Positions 10,718 through 20,820 of a stretch of 64,000 bases of DNA are shown in pieces. The notes beneath the pieces were generated by a model. That model made no database searches. It saw only the letters and a program-made list of their open reading frames with translations, and was not told the DNA's origin. Made by a program: the position numbers and the translations under genes. The stretch comes from Syntrophobotulus glycolicus DSM 8271 (GTDB taxonomy: Bacteria; Bacillota; Desulfitobacteriia; Desulfitobacteriales; Syntrophobotulaceae): positions 2,170,001 to 2,234,000 of the forward strand of contig NC_015172.1 in assembly GCF_000190635.1 (NCBI RefSeq), given 5' to 3'. The stretch's first letter is position 1, and each line of letters opens with the position of its first letter.

Positions 10718-12415
10718 CTAATCCTCCTTAGTTGCCCGAAAAGCCGCTCCTTTGTTGGCCGATTGAACGAATTGCGCGTATCGTCCGAGGTACCCTGTTC
10801 TGCCGGCTACTTCAAAAGCCTTTTCCAGCCCTTTGGCCTGATCAAATTGTTGTCTGCGCTTCTCTTTTTCTTCCTCCGGCAAAATCCAATCTATCGTTCT
10901 CTTCTTCAGATCAATCCTTACCAGATCCCCATCCTCAATAAAAGCGATCTCTCCGCCTAAAGCGGCTTCAGGAGCGATATGGCCGATGGAAAGCCCCCTG
11001 CTGCCCCCGGAGAAACGGCCATCCGTCAGCAAAGCGACGGTTTCATCCAGGCCCATTCCGGCCAGAGTGGCCGTCGGACCGAGCATTTCTCTCATCCCCG
11101 GTCCTCCCTTCGGGCCTTCGTACCTGATGATCACCACATCGCCCGCAACGATCCGTCCGGCGCTGATTGCTTCAGAAGCGAGATCTTCACCATCAAAAAC
11201 CTTTGCCCTGCCTTCAAAAACAAAATCTCTCTGTGCCAGCGCACCCACTTTGATGACGGCCCCTTCGGGAGCCAGATCACCAAAGAGGACGCTCAAACCG
11301 CCTTTGGCGGAATACGGTTCGGTCAAAGAACGGATAACCTTAGTATCTCTCACCACAGCGTCTTGAATTCTTTCGGCGAGCGGACCTCCTGAAACCGTTT
11401 TGACTGAACCGTCGATAAGTCCGGCATCCAGCAGGGTTTTCAGGACTGCGCTGATTCCGCCGGCCTCATTCAGATCGACTAAATAATGCCCGTGAAGAGC
11501 CGGACTTAACTTACAAATCTGAGGCGTTTCTTCACTTACCCGGTTTACCAGGTTTAAATCAAATTCAATTTCCCCTTCAAAGGCCACCGCCGGTAAATGA
11601 AGGATGGTGTTGGTCGAGCATCCCAGGGCCATATCTGCCGCGACCCCATTCAAAATGGATTCTTTTGTGACAATATCGCGCGGTCTGATGTTTTGACGCC
11701 AAAGATCAACAACCTGATAACCGGTCTCTTTGGCCAATATCAATCTTTCCGAATATACGGCCGGGATCGTCCCATTGCCCGGCAGGGCCATACCGAGAAC
11801 CTCTGTCAGACAGTTCATCGAGTTGGCCGTAAACATTCCCGCACAGGAACCGCAGGTCGGACAGGCCTTGCTCTCCAGCCCTTTCAGCCATTCTTCGCTT
11901 TCCTGGCCGCTGAGCACTTTGCCTACCCCTTCAAAAACGGAAATCAGGTTAACTTCCTCTCCCCGGAACCGGCCGGGAAGCATCGGTCCGCCGCTGACCA
12001 CAATTGCCGGCAGGTTCAGGCGCATAGCGGCCATCAGCATGCCGGGCACTACCTTGTCACAGCTCGGGATAAACACCAGGGCGTCGAGCCCGTGAGCGCG
12101 GGCCATTATCTCAACAGAATCCGCAATCAGTTCCCGGCTTGCCAGGGAGAAGTGCATCCCCACATGTCCCATGGCAATCCCGTCACAGACGGCGATCGTG
12201 GAAAATTCTAAAGGAGTTCCGCCATTTTCCCTGACCCCGGCCTTAACGGCCTCGGAAATCTGGCGCAAATGCATATGACCAGGCACCAATTCATTAAAGG
12301 AATTCACCACACCGATAAAAGGCTGATTGATTTCACGGTCAGTGAGGCCCAAAGCCCGAAAAAGTGACCTATGGGGGGCTCTGGCCGCACCTTTTTTTAC
12401 GGAATCGCTGTTCAC
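10718..12415 (-). CDS. ilvD: Dihydroxy-acid dehydratase
   Basis: IlvD is the Fe-S dehydratase making the 2-keto acids of valine and isoleucine. Cluster cysteines are seen in [12 protein letters not shown] and [17 protein letters not shown]; the C-terminal domain contains [19 protein letters not shown]. Length is 565 residues. The start is GTG at 12415, seven bases after GGAGG. It follows ilvE by about a dozen bases and shares the promoter proposed upstream of ilvE. Confidence 0.95.
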   Translation of the reverse strand: MNSDSVKKGAARAPHRSLFRALGLTDREINQPFIGVVNSFNELVPGHMHLRQISEAVKAGVRENGGTPLEFSTIAVCDGIAMGHVGMHFSLASRELIADSVEIMARAHGLDALVFIPSCDKVVPGMLMAAMRLNLPAIVVSGGPMLPGRFRGEEVNLISVFEGVGKVLSGQESEEWLKGLESKACPTCGSCAGMFTANSMNCLTEVLGMALPGNGTIPAVYSERLILAKETGYQVVDLWRQNIRPRDIVTKESILNGVAADMALGCSTNTILHLPAVAFEGEIEFDLNLVNRVSEETPQICKLSPALHGHYLVDLNEAGGISAVLKTLLDAGLIDGSVKTVSGGPLAERIQDAVVRDTKVIRSLTEPYSAKGGLSVLFGDLAPEGAVIKVGALAQRDFVFEGRAKVFDGEDLASEAISAGRIVAGDVVIIRYEGPKGGPGMREMLGPTATLAGMGLDETVALLTDGRFSGGSRGLSIGHIAPEAALGGEIAFIEDGDLVRIDLKKRTIDWILPEEEKEKRRQQFDQAKGLEKAFEVAGRTGYLGRYAQFVQSANKGAAFRATKED

Positions 12416-12428
12416 AGGGAGACCTCCT

Positions 12429-13301
12429 CTATTGATAAATCAATTCCCCCACATTTGGGGTAAACTCTCTGAATCTTGTCAAAAGCTTCTGAAAGGCTTC
12501 TCCCGGCTTACCCTCCCCTATTTGTCTGCCGTCAGCCTTGACAACCGGAATCAGCTCGGCTGCCGTACCTGTCAGGAAACATTCATCGGCATTATACAGC
12601 TCATGGAGGGTAAAAGGCTGTTCCAGGGCTGCGATTCCCATTTCTCCGGCCAGATCAAGCACGGTGTCTCTGGTAATCCCTTTGAGTATCCCGACATAGG
12701 TCGGAGGGGTTTTGATTATGCCGTCTTTGACAATAAAGATATTATCCCCCGTTCCTTCACAGACATATCCTTCCTGATTCAGCATAATCGCTTCCATGAC
12801 ACCCGCTCTGTTGCATTCTATCTTAGCCAGAATATTATTCAAATAGTTTAAGGATTTAACCATCGGATTAATCGCATTGGGATTGTTCCGTCTGGTGGAA
12901 ACCGTAATTACTTCCAGGCCGTTTTCATACATGGACTGAGGGAAAAGGGTAATTTGACCGGCAATACAGAAGATTTCACTTCTCCGGCATTTTTGGGGGT
13001 CAAGTCCAAGATCCCCCGTTCCTCTGGAAACAACCAGCCTGATATAGGCATCCTGCAGCTTATTGCGGCGAACCGTTTCGGTGACGATAGCAATCATCTC
13101 TGTTCTGGACACCTCAATTTTTAAAAGAATCGCATTCGCAGATTCATAAAGCCTGTCAATATGCTCTTTCAGCTTGAAGACCCTGCCGTTATAGGCCCGT
13201 ATCCCTTCAAACACGCCATCCCCATAAAGGAACCCGTGGTCAAAAACAGAGATTTTCGCTTGCTCCGCCTCAACAAATTCCCCGTCACAAAAGACGATCA
13301 T
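12429..13301 (-). CDS. ilvE: Branched-chain amino acid aminotransferase (fold type IV PLP enzyme)
   Basis: IlvE transaminates the keto acids to leucine, isoleucine and valine. The fold-IV class signature is present: [18 protein letters not shown] near the N-terminus, the PLP lysine in [12 protein letters not shown], and [13 protein letters not shown]. The open frame extends further upstream, but the ATG at 13301 has AGAGG at suitable distance and gives 290 residues, the family length. D-amino-acid transaminase is a close relative; position as first gene of the ilv-leu operon argues for IlvE. Confidence 0.9.
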   Translation of the reverse strand: MIVFCDGEFVEAEQAKISVFDHGFLYGDGVFEGIRAYNGRVFKLKEHIDRLYESANAILLKIEVSRTEMIAIVTETVRRNKLQDAYIRLVVSRGTGDLGLDPQKCRRSEIFCIAGQITLFPQSMYENGLEVITVSTRRNNPNAINPMVKSLNYLNNILAKIECNRAGVMEAIMLNQEGYVCEGTGDNIFIVKDGIIKTPPTYVGILKGITRDTVLDLAGEMGIAALEQPFTLHELYNADECFLTGTAAELIPVVKADGRQIGEGKPGEAFQKLLTRFREFTPNVGELIYQ

Positions 13302-13348
13302 GATCATTCCTCTCCTTTTTATCCGCATTTCAATTGATAGTAATTTAT

Positions 13349-13390
13349 AAAAAAACAAACCCGGGTAGTTTCAAGGGTGAAACCATCCTC
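13349..13390 (-). terminator. Hairpin plus T-run in the ilvE leader (possible attenuator)
   Basis: On the minus strand GTTTCA-CCCT-TGAAAC forms a perfect six-pair stem that can be extended outwards. It is followed by CCCGGG and then TTTGTTTTTTT. It lies downstream of the proposed ilv promoter and upstream of the ilvE ribosome-binding site, so it would sit in the leader RNA. I see no convincing leader peptide rich in branched-chain codons, so the control mechanism is unknown. Confidence 0.45.
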
Positions 13391-13448
13391 GCGGGTCAAC
13401 CGGCTGGAAATATTTTATTGTGTCACGGCACATCAAACATATATTGTC

Positions 13449-13477
13449 AGTGTATAAGATCCCGTTTTCCCTGTCAA
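13449..13477 (-). promoter_or_regulatory. Sigma-A type promoter for the ilv-leu operon
   Basis: Read on the minus strand: TTGACA (13472-13477), a 17-base spacer, then TACACT (13449-13454). The -35 is a perfect consensus. The predicted transcript would have a leader of about 140 bases before ilvE that includes the hairpin described separately. Confidence 0.6.
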
Positions 13478-13505
13478 GATAAAAATAGCTTTCGAGGATT
13501 TACTC

Positions 13506-13534
13506 TTGCGAAAACTACGGGAACTTGATATAAT
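13506..13534 (+). promoter_or_regulatory. Sigma-A type promoter for hom-thrB
   Basis: TTGCGA at 13506-13511, a 17-base spacer and a perfect TATAAT at 13529-13534, about 75 bases before the hom start. It is divergent from the ilv promoter; the two share a 310-base region. Confidence 0.65.
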
Positions 13535-13610
13535 GTCCACTGTATAAGTACAATTGTATTCCCAGCAAGGATGAACCGAAAATCATTATTCCGGGAGGAG
13601 AAAGCCTTTT

Positions 13611-14915
13611 ATGAAAAAAGTATCTATAGGACTTTTGGGGATGGGAACCGTCGGCAGCGGGGTTGCCGCAATTCTTCGGAACAATTCCCTCGATATCAAT
13701 ACCCGGGCCGCTGCTGAAATAACGATCAAAAAAGCTTTAGTGAGAGATATCGGGAAGAAGCGGCCTGATTTGGAAAATATCCTGCTGACCGATCAGCCTG
13801 ACGAGATCCTCAACGACCCGGAAATTGAGATCGTAGTCGAAGTCATGGGCGGGATCGATCAGTCCCGGGATTATATTTTGCGCGCCTTGAAAAACGGCAA
13901 ACATGTGGTAACCGCCAACAAGGATTTGCTGGCCTTACATGGCCCGGAGCTTTTTGCCACAGCCCAGGAATATCAAAAAGACCTCTATTTCGAAGCAAGC
14001 GTCGCCGGAGGAATCCCCATTATCTCCGCTATCCGTCAATCGCTTACCGCCAACCGGATCACCTCTATTCTGGGGATCATCAATGGAACGACTAACTACA
14101 TTCTTACCGCGATGACCGGACAGGGAAGAAAATTTGAGGATGTTCTGGCCGAAGCTCAAGAACTCGGTTATGCGGAAGCCGACCCCACCTCGGATGTCGA
14201 GGGTTTGGATGCCGCCCGCAAGCTGGCCATCCTTTCCTCTCTGGCCTTCAATTCCCGGATCGGCATCAAAGATGTTTATGTTGAAGGAATCTCCAGGATT
14301 ACACCTGAAGATATTGTTTATGCCGATGAATTAGGCTGTGTGATCAAGCTCCTGGCCATTGCCAAAAACCTTGATGATCAAAGCGGAATTGAACTGCGTG
14401 TCCACCCGGCCCTTCTGCCCAAAAGCCATCCTCTGGCCAATGTCGCGGGAGTATTCAATGCTGTCTATGTGACCGGGGACGCGGTGGGAGAAACCATGTT
14501 TTATGGCAAAGGGGCAGGTTCTCTGCCCACAGGAAGCGCGGTTGTTTCCGATATTATCCAGGTTGTCCGCAACACCAATTTCGGAGCCAATGCCATGCTT
14601 GTACACGATCACTACCGCAATTTCCCGATCAAATCTTCCGCCGATTTTACAACAGGCTTTTACATCAGAATCAAGGTCAAAGACGAACCGAGAGTCTTTG
14701 CCAACATGGCCTTGTTTTTTGCCGAAGCCGGAATAAGCTTTGCCTCCATTATCCAAAAACCCAGGAGCAATCACAACGCGGAAATTGTTCTGGTCACCCA
14801 CCCTTGTAAAGAAAGCCAGTTAAGACAGGCTTTGGCCTCCTTAACCTCCTACAGCAAGCTCGATAAAGTCTACAATGTGATCAGGATGGAAACCGCAAGC
14901 AGTCCGAACGCTTAA
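13611..14915 (+). CDS. hom: Homoserine dehydrogenase
   Basis: Reduces aspartate semialdehyde to homoserine, the branch point to threonine and methionine. The N-terminus SIGLLGMGTVGSGVAAIL is the NAD(P) loop, the motif HVVTANKDLLALHG follows, and the catalytic domain has GIINGTTNYILTAM and YAEADPTSDVEGLDAARK. The last ~80 residues form an ACT domain (FANMALFFAEAGISFASIIQ), pointing to feedback control by an amino acid. Length is 434 residues. GGAGGAG precedes the ATG. thrB follows after 101 bases with no gene in between. Confidence 0.96.
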   Translation: MKKVSIGLLGMGTVGSGVAAILRNNSLDINTRAAAEITIKKALVRDIGKKRPDLENILLTDQPDEILNDPEIEIVVEVMGGIDQSRDYILRALKNGKHVVTANKDLLALHGPELFATAQEYQKDLYFEASVAGGIPIISAIRQSLTANRITSILGIINGTTNYILTAMTGQGRKFEDVLAEAQELGYAEADPTSDVEGLDAARKLAILSSLAFNSRIGIKDVYVEGISRITPEDIVYADELGCVIKLLAIAKNLDDQSGIELRVHPALLPKSHPLANVAGVFNAVYVTGDAVGETMFYGKGAGSLPTGSAVVSDIIQVVRNTNFGANAMLVHDHYRNFPIKSSADFTTGFYIRIKVKDEPRVFANMALFFAEAGISFASIIQKPRSNHNAEIVLVTHPCKESQLRQALASLTSYSKLDKVYNVIRMETASSPNA

Positions 14916-15016
14916 GCGGATCATCCGTCATGAGGGAGTATTTACACAAATCCCAAGATGGTTTACAATTTACTGACTGAACGAAATCAATACGGTGAGA
15001 CTTACGGAGGCGAAAA

Positions 15017-15922
15017 ATGTTTCTAGTTCAAGTGCCGGCTACCTCGGCCAACCTGGGTCCCGGCTTTGACTGTATGGGGCTGGCTGTCCAGCTTTACAAC
15101 CGTTTTACAGTTGAAGAAAGCGATCAATTAAGTTTGATCTTAAAGGGAAGCTATACCGATAATATTCCTGCGGACGAAAATAACCTTCTTTGGCAAACCA
15201 TGCTGAAACTGTGGCAGCTCATTGATTTCCGGCCGCAGCCGGTTAAAATCACTTTGGAGAGCCATGTCCCGCCGGCCCGCGGTCTCGGGAGCAGCTCCAC
15301 AGCCGTGGTCGGCGGCCTGATGATCGCCAATACCCTGGCCGGATCACCTTTTGACAAATTTGCGCTCCTGAAAGTCGCCACAGAAATTGAAGGACATCCC
15401 GACAATGTCACTCCGGCCCTGTATGGAGGGATCACCCTGACTGTGATGACCGAAGATAGCGTCATTCCCCGGGTCCTGGTCAAAAATCCCGGCTTTCGGG
15501 CGGTCGTGATCATCCCTGATATCCTCGTTGAAACTGAGAAAGCCAGAAAAATCCTCCCTGTTGCGGTTCCCCGCCAGGATGCTGTCTATAATTCTTCCCG
15601 GGTCGGCCTTCTGGTCGATGCCTTTATCCACGAGGACTATTCCCTGCTGGGCGTTGCCACTCAGGACAAACTCCACCAGGCGCAGCGGGCCTCTTTGATC
15701 CCCGGCATGACCGCGGCTTTACAATCCGCCGGGAGAGCGGGCGCCTACGGCGCGGCCCTCAGCGGCTCCGGCCCGACTCTGATCGCCTTCTGCCCCCCCG
15801 GTCTTGAGGATCGGGTCGCTTCTTCCATGACAGACGAGCTGGCAGCCAAGGGGCTGAATACCCGGGCCTATTTCCTTGACATCGACCCCGAAGGCGCAAA
15901 GGTCACGGTTCCTTCTGACTGA
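15017..15922 (+). CDS. thrB: Homoserine kinase
   Basis: GHMP-family kinase that phosphorylates homoserine for threonine synthesis. It shows the N-terminal PATSANLGPGFDCMGLAV, the ATP motif PPARGLGSSSTAVVGG and the C-terminal GAYGAALSGSGPTLIAF. Length 301 residues. An AGG-rich site precedes the ATG. No thrC is present in the window. The stop codon lies one base from the stop of the convergent transglycosylase gene, and I see no terminator between them. Confidence 0.95.
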   Translation: MFLVQVPATSANLGPGFDCMGLAVQLYNRFTVEESDQLSLILKGSYTDNIPADENNLLWQTMLKLWQLIDFRPQPVKITLESHVPPARGLGSSSTAVVGGLMIANTLAGSPFDKFALLKVATEIEGHPDNVTPALYGGITLTVMTEDSVIPRVLVKNPGFRAVVIIPDILVETEKARKILPVAVPRQDAVYNSSRVGLLVDAFIHEDYSLLGVATQDKLHQAQRASLIPGMTAALQSAGRAGAYGAALSGSGPTLIAFCPPGLEDRVASSMTDELAAKGLNTRAYFLDIDPEGAKVTVPSD

Positions 15923-15923
15923 C

Positions 15924-16667
15924 CTAATACAATTTTGAATATTCCTGATGATATTTGAGCACTTTCTCCACATATGTTCTGGTTTCCGGAAAAGGAATAT
16001 CCTTGACCGAGTAATTATCCAGCCCGAGACCGGTTGTTTTCAGCCACTCTTTAACCCGACCGCTCCCGGCATTATACGCGGCAAGGGTTAGGACTGTATT
16101 TCCGTCATACTGTTTACTCAAACCGGCCAGATACATACTTCCATATCTGATATTTGTTTCCGGATCTTTTAAATCGATCGCTGCATAATCCTCACCCAGC
16201 TTTTGACTGATTTCCCTTGCCGTGTCCGGCATCAGCTGCATTAAGCCGATGGCCCCTTTATCTGAGGAGGAGAACGGCAAAAAGCTGCTTTCCGCCTTGA
16301 TCACGGAAACAACCAGCAAAGAATCGGTATTGTATTCTATCGCGTACTTATTAATGATCTGCTTGTATGGATAAGGATAAAACAGCTTCGGAATCAGGTT
16401 CGATTGAGCGACCAGGATTGTTAATACGAGGACAAGACCAAGGATGGAAGACTTGGTCTTGTTTTTTAATACTCCCTGAACGACTCCGGCCAAACGGCTT
16501 TTCCTTTTGTATTTGGCTTTGTTTCTTTTCTTTCCGGGATATTTCAACCTTTTCAGGGGTTGAGACGAAAGTCTTTGATAAGATGCTTTTAATGATTTCC
16601 TCACTTTTTCCAACCATCCGCTATTTATTCCGATCAAAATTCTCAAAACTGGTTCACATCCATTCAC
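15924..16667 (-). CDS. Membrane-anchored lytic transglycosylase (Slt-type)
   Basis: Probably cleaves peptidoglycan outside the cell membrane. A basic N-terminal ~70 residues is followed by one hydrophobic segment (about residues 73-95) and then an SLT domain. The domain shows the catalytic Glu in VIKAESSF, then SDKGAIGLMQLMPDTA and LTLAAYNAGSGRVKEWL. The start at the GTG at 16667 is uncertain because the ribosome-binding site is weak. It is the last gene of the polA-mutM-ytaF-coaE run. The family assignment is solid, the physiological role is not known; spore or vegetative wall remodelling are both possible. Confidence 0.85.
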   Translation of the reverse strand: MNGCEPVLRILIGINSGWLEKVRKSLKASYQRLSSQPLKRLKYPGKKRNKAKYKRKSRLAGVVQGVLKNKTKSSILGLVLVLTILVAQSNLIPKLFYPYPYKQIINKYAIEYNTDSLLVVSVIKAESSFLPFSSSDKGAIGLMQLMPDTAREISQKLGEDYAAIDLKDPETNIRYGSMYLAGLSKQYDGNTVLTLAAYNAGSGRVKEWLKTTGLGLDNYSVKDIPFPETRTYVEKVLKYHQEYSKLY

Positions 16668-16730
16668 ATCAATATCGTTTTGGCTCTATTGTCCAAGGCC
16701 TGAATAATATATTGATATGCTTTGCTCTGC

Positions 16731-17321
16731 TCAGTTAGAAAGGTACTCTTTCCAGAATATTTCAAGGTTTTGCTCAGTCTTTTTCCAGTCTTCGATATTT
16801 TCAATGATTCGCGCGGCCTTCTTGATTTTCTCTCCAATCGGGATTTGGGCCTTTATCCTTCTCTCGGCTTCTTCGACAGGGACCTTATCCCGGGATACAA
16901 TTCTTTCCAGCTGAAGCTCTTGGGGGATATACACCACCCAAACCTCATCTGCGTATTTTTCCCAGCCCGCTTCAAACAGCAAAGGCACGTCCAACACGGC
17001 TATCTTATGACCTTTTCTTTCGCTGTCAAGGCAGAACTGAAGCATGTTTTTCAATACCAAAGGATGAATCAGCCTCTCCAGGCGGATTCTATCCTCTTTA
17101 TTTTTAAAGACCAGATCAGCCAGCGCCCTGCGGTCGACGGTATGGTTTTCGATATACTGCCCGCCAAATTCTCCGGCAATCTTTTGGGTAAATTCTTTGC
17201 TTAACAAGATCTCATGAACCGCCCGGTCGGCATCAAAGACAGGGACTCCTTTACCCGCGAACCACTGGGCAACCGAAGATTTTCCCGTTCCTATTCCACC
17301 GGTCAGTCCTATTTTTAACAT
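16731..17321 (-). CDS. coaE: Dephospho-CoA kinase
   Basis: Last step of coenzyme A synthesis. It has the P-loop GLTGGIGTGKSSVAQWF at the N-terminus, then FDADRAVHEILL and the VLDVPLLFEAGWE segment typical of CoaE. Length 196 residues. AAGGAG lies seven bases before the ATG. It directly follows ytaF (12-base gap), the same order as in Bacillus. Confidence 0.95.
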   Translation of the reverse strand: MLKIGLTGGIGTGKSSVAQWFAGKGVPVFDADRAVHEILLSKEFTQKIAGEFGGQYIENHTVDRRALADLVFKNKEDRIRLERLIHPLVLKNMLQFCLDSERKGHKIAVLDVPLLFEAGWEKYADEVWVVYIPQELQLERIVSRDKVPVEEAERRIKAQIPIGEKIKKAARIIENIEDWKKTEQNLEIFWKEYLSN

Positions 17322-17332
17322 TATTCGTCTCC

Positions 17333-18019
17333 TTAAAACATCTTTATTGATCCGACCAGAATCAGTAACACTCCCGGCAGGAATTTCGCCCGTTCCAATA
17401 ATTTCGAGGACAGTTTTCCCACCAGGGAATGCCCGGTCCTGATCATGATAAACTGCGTAAGCGCAACCAAAACAATCGAATACGCCGGTATTCCGGCCAT
17501 AGACGCGGCGATTCCCGAAGAAAAGGCGTCTAAAGACAGCGCCAGTCCCAGCAGAAAGCTTTCCAGGATACCGATCGTCCCGGAATTATCGATATCGGCT
17601 GCCGATGGTGTCTTGAGGATCTGAATAACCAAACCGAATATACTGAGGTTCAGTCTGAACAGTTGCCGGGTTTCCTCATCTTCGACCCTTGCGCTGTAAG
17701 AAGCGAACACCGGGACAGCTTCCTCTTTTGCCTTCTCCTTGTTCAGCGCATCATTTTTTGTCGGGGATAAGGCCTTTATCAGCTGAAAACAGCCGATCAT
17801 GATCAGGACCGCGGCACCCAATACCTTGGGAGAGACCATATCCAGATAAGGGATGAGCAGGTATCCGAAAAACATCGATATCCCCATGGTCGCCACCGTA
17901 CAAAGACCGATGATACACATACTGCGAAACGGAATCCTTATGTTCTTTAGGCCGTAGGCCATCCCTACTCCAAATCCATCCAGACTTAAAGCAAAAGCGA
18001 CAAGTAATGTCACTCCCAT
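17333..18019 (-). CDS. ytaF: Sporulation membrane protein YtaF (MntP-like)
   Basis: Multi-pass membrane protein of the YtaF/MntP family. Two homologous hydrophobic halves are visible, with paired motifs FALSLDGFGVGMAYG near the N-terminus and LALSLDAFSSGIAASMAG in the second half, separated by a hydrophilic loop. In MntP such Asp-containing helices carry Mn2+; the substrate of YtaF is not established. The location between mutM and coaE is the classic context for ytaF in spore formers, here with an ABC-F gene inserted. Confidence 0.88.
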   Translation of the reverse strand: MGVTLLVAFALSLDGFGVGMAYGLKNIRIPFRSMCIIGLCTVATMGISMFFGYLLIPYLDMVSPKVLGAAVLIMIGCFQLIKALSPTKNDALNKEKAKEEAVPVFASYSARVEDEETRQLFRLNLSIFGLVIQILKTPSAADIDNSGTIGILESFLLGLALSLDAFSSGIAASMAGIPAYSIVLVALTQFIMIRTGHSLVGKLSSKLLERAKFLPGVLLILVGSIKMF

Positions 18020-18070
18020 ATCGTTATCCCTCCAATTATCTTTTCAGAGATAATATATGGGTTGACAAAA

Positions 18071-19951
18071 TTAATGGTGAACCTGTTCTGAGATTTCCAG
18101 CCAGTACTCCATTAACTTGTCCAGCTCAGCCTTGGTCTGATCATGCTCTTCCTGAAGGGTGATGATTTCCCGGTAATCCGTTTCTACCCCCTCCATTTTT
18201 CCCTCAATTTCCTGGAGTTTTTTTTCATGCTCGCTGATTTTCGATTCCAGCTGCTTCAGCTTGTTGTCTTTTCTCTTTTGCTCCCTGGCTTCTTCCCGGT
18301 AATTCCGGGCAGAGAAAACGTCCTTCTCCTGCGCCAGGGCGGCCTGCTGATCTTTTTCCTGTTCGCTCCATTGGGCATAAGCCTGCCTGAAGCTCAAATA
18401 GTCCCCCCTGTGGAGTCTTATCCCCTCCGGGGTAAGCAATGCCACTTCATTGATTATCCGGTTCAGAAAATAACGGTCATGGGAAACGACCAGAACAGTG
18501 CCCTCATACTCAATCAAAGCCTCTTCCAGCATTTCTCTGGTCTCAGCATCCAAATGGTTGGTTGGTTCATCCAGCAGCAGAAGGTTGCCGTTGGCCAGCA
18601 GGAGCTTGCATAAAGCCAGACGGCTTTTTTCCCCGCCGCTTAAGACTTTTACCTGTTTAAAAACATCGTCTCCTCTGAAACCGTACCTGCCCAGCAAGGC
18701 TCTGATTGCCGGGTCTTCCATTTTGCACACGTCCCTGATTTCTTCGATGATTGTCGCCTTCCTGCTGAAATCTTCATGTTCCTGGGCGTAATAACTGACC
18801 TTGACATTTGCTCCAAGCCTGATCCGGCCTTCATGATTTATTTTCCCCAGGATTGCTTTGAGCAGAGAGGTTTTCCCTACTCCATTTTTGCCTAAGAGGG
18901 CCACCTTTTGACCGCGGCGCAGATCTATGGCGGCATTTTGGAAGATCCTTTTGTTGTTGTACGTCACTGCTAAATCCTCTATTGCCAATACCCTGTCCCC
19001 GCTGCGCGCTGTCTCTCCAAAGCTGATCGATACCTGTGACGCCGCTCCGGCCGTTTTGACCGCGGAGGCAGTTAATTTTTGCAGCTGTATTTCCCGGCCA
19101 TGGGCCTGCTTTGCTTTGACTCCGGCCTTGTAACGGCGGACATATTCTTCCAGAGAACGGATTTTCTTGGCTGTTTTCTCCGCTTCCCGGTCCCCTGAGA
19201 TCTCTTCAATTTTGCGTTGAAGCTCAAATTCGGAATAGTTGCCTTTATATGACGTTAGTTTCCCTTCTTTGACAAAGAAGACCGTATCAAGGATTTTATC
19301 CAGAAAAAAACGGTCATGGGAAACAATCAGAACCGCTCCCTCATAATCCCCCAAAAACCCTTCCAGCCATTCCAAAGCATCCAGGTCAAGGTGATTGGTC
19401 GGCTCGTCCAAGATCAGGAGGTCCGGTTTTCTGAGAAGAATCCTGCCCAGTCTCAGTCGTGTCTTTTGCCCGCCGCTTAACGTGAAAAGCAGTTTGTCTT
19501 TCTCCTTTTCCAGTCCCAGGCCGGCCAATATCCGGCGTATTTGGGCTTCCAAAGCATAGCCTCCCGCGTTTTCAAAGCGGGACATCACTGTGCTGTATTG
19601 TTCCAGAATTTGTTCTTCCGCCTCCTGGGCCATCCTGATTTCCAGGAACCTCATCTTTTCTCTCAATTCAATGATATCTTTTCTTTCCGCCAGCATGGAA
19701 TCAAAAACCGTCCCTTCCTCTAAGCCGAAGATCACGGCCTGAGGAAGATAACCGATTGAAGCTGTACAGAATATTTCTCCCCGTGAACAGGGAATTTCCT
19801 GAACAAGAGCCCTGAGCAAAGTTGTTTTTCCCGCTCCGTTGGCCCCGATCAGCCCTGCTTTTTGTCCCGCCTCTATGCGGAACGAAATATTGTGCAGAAT
19901 GGTTTCACCTGCTGCATCGATATTCACACCATTGCACACTAAGATGCTCAT
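18071..19951 (-). CDS. ABC-F family ATPase (ribosome-associated)
   Basis: Soluble tandem ABC ATPase with no membrane segments. First Walker A is GLIGANGAGKTTLLRAL with signature LSGGQKTRLRLGRILLRKP; second is LLGKNGVGKTSLLKAI with LSGGEKSRLALCKLL. Both Walker B motifs end in LLLDEPTNHLD-type sequences. The ~80-residue inter-domain linker and a C-terminal Lys/Glu-rich coiled coil (about residues 540-620) are typical of ABC-F. Family members act on the ribosomal E site to relieve stalls or protect from antibiotics; which applies here cannot be read from sequence. It overlaps no neighbour and follows mutM by 21 bases. Confidence 0.9.
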   Translation of the reverse strand: MSILVCNGVNIDAAGETILHNISFRIEAGQKAGLIGANGAGKTTLLRALVQEIPCSRGEIFCTASIGYLPQAVIFGLEEGTVFDSMLAERKDIIELREKMRFLEIRMAQEAEEQILEQYSTVMSRFENAGGYALEAQIRRILAGLGLEKEKDKLLFTLSGGQKTRLRLGRILLRKPDLLILDEPTNHLDLDALEWLEGFLGDYEGAVLIVSHDRFFLDKILDTVFFVKEGKLTSYKGNYSEFELQRKIEEISGDREAEKTAKKIRSLEEYVRRYKAGVKAKQAHGREIQLQKLTASAVKTAGAASQVSISFGETARSGDRVLAIEDLAVTYNNKRIFQNAAIDLRRGQKVALLGKNGVGKTSLLKAILGKINHEGRIRLGANVKVSYYAQEHEDFSRKATIIEEIRDVCKMEDPAIRALLGRYGFRGDDVFKQVKVLSGGEKSRLALCKLLLANGNLLLLDEPTNHLDAETREMLEEALIEYEGTVLVVSHDRYFLNRIINEVALLTPEGIRLHRGDYLSFRQAYAQWSEQEKDQQAALAQEKDVFSARNYREEAREQKRKDNKLKQLESKISEHEKKLQEIEGKMEGVETDYREIITLQEEHDQTKAELDKLMEYWLEISEQVHH

Positions 19952-19972
19952 AAACCTTCCGAACTCCTCCGT

Positions 19973-20794
19973 CTATATTTGACACACCGGACAAAACACG
20001 GTTGTCCGGCCTGCTGTTTTCGTTTTCCCAAGAACAGAACCGCAAACTTTGCAATTCTGACCGGCCCGCCCATAAACATAAAGATTTTCCTGAAACAGGC
20101 CTTTGTTGCCGTCCCCATCCCGATAATCGCGAAATGATGTCCCCCCGGCCTCGATTCCTGCTTTGAGCGCTCCTTGAATCGCATCGTACAATAAAATCAC
20201 TTCCGAAATTTTAAGCGATGCTGTCCTTCGCTCCGGCCTGATTCCAGCCATAAACAAGGCCTCATCAGCGTAAATATTGCCGATCCCGGCCACCGTCTCC
20301 TGATCAAGCAAAGCCGATTTAATGGTGCTTTTTTTGCCGGAAAGCCTTTGGCCGAAAACTTCTATAGAAAAGCGCTCATCAAACGGTTCCGGTCCAAGTT
20401 TGGCAATTGCCGGCACCTTACCCAGTAAAGCGGTTTCCACCAGTTGGATTCGTCCGAACTTCCTCATATCCGAATGATGGATTTGCCCGTTCTCCAGATA
20501 GAAGACAGCATGAGTGTGCTTTTCAGGCTCATGTTCCCCCTGATAGTAGATCAGTTTGCCGGTCATGCGGAAATGCAGGATCAGAGTCACGCTGCCCGCA
20601 AGGTGAATAAACAAATATTTTCCCCTGCGGCCGAGGCTTTCCACCTTTTTTCCAATCAGCAAGTCATTGGGGTCAAGGTCGGTGGCATTGACAAAAACGT
20701 CCGGCCAGAAGAGTTTAAATTCTTTGATTTCCTGACCAATAATATTTTTGGCTAGTGAAAGCCTGATATTTTCTACTTCAGGTAATTCCGGCAT
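19973..20794 (-). CDS. mutM: Formamidopyrimidine-DNA glycosylase
   Basis: Removes oxidised purines, mainly 8-oxoguanine. The mature N-terminus PELPEVENIRLSL contains the catalytic Pro and Glu. The helix-two-turn-helix segment reads QETVAGIGNIYADEALF. The C-terminal zinc finger has four Cys, CKVCGSVLGK followed by CPVCQI. Length 273 residues. It lies directly downstream of polA, an operon linkage common in Firmicutes and sensible for base-excision repair. Confidence 0.96.
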   Translation of the reverse strand: MPELPEVENIRLSLAKNIIGQEIKEFKLFWPDVFVNATDLDPNDLLIGKKVESLGRRGKYLFIHLAGSVTLILHFRMTGKLIYYQGEHEPEKHTHAVFYLENGQIHHSDMRKFGRIQLVETALLGKVPAIAKLGPEPFDERFSIEVFGQRLSGKKSTIKSALLDQETVAGIGNIYADEALFMAGIRPERRTASLKISEVILLYDAIQGALKAGIEAGGTSFRDYRDGDGNKGLFQENLYVYGRAGQNCKVCGSVLGKTKTAGRTTVFCPVCQI

Positions 20795-20820
20795 ATTTTA
20801 ACCCCTTCCTCTTTTACCCC

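Noticed and set aside
13385-13410. T-box in the ilvE leader
   Set aside because: GGTTGACCCGCG resembles the T-box core, but the leader is too short for stem I and the match is imperfect; kept only as a possible attenuator.
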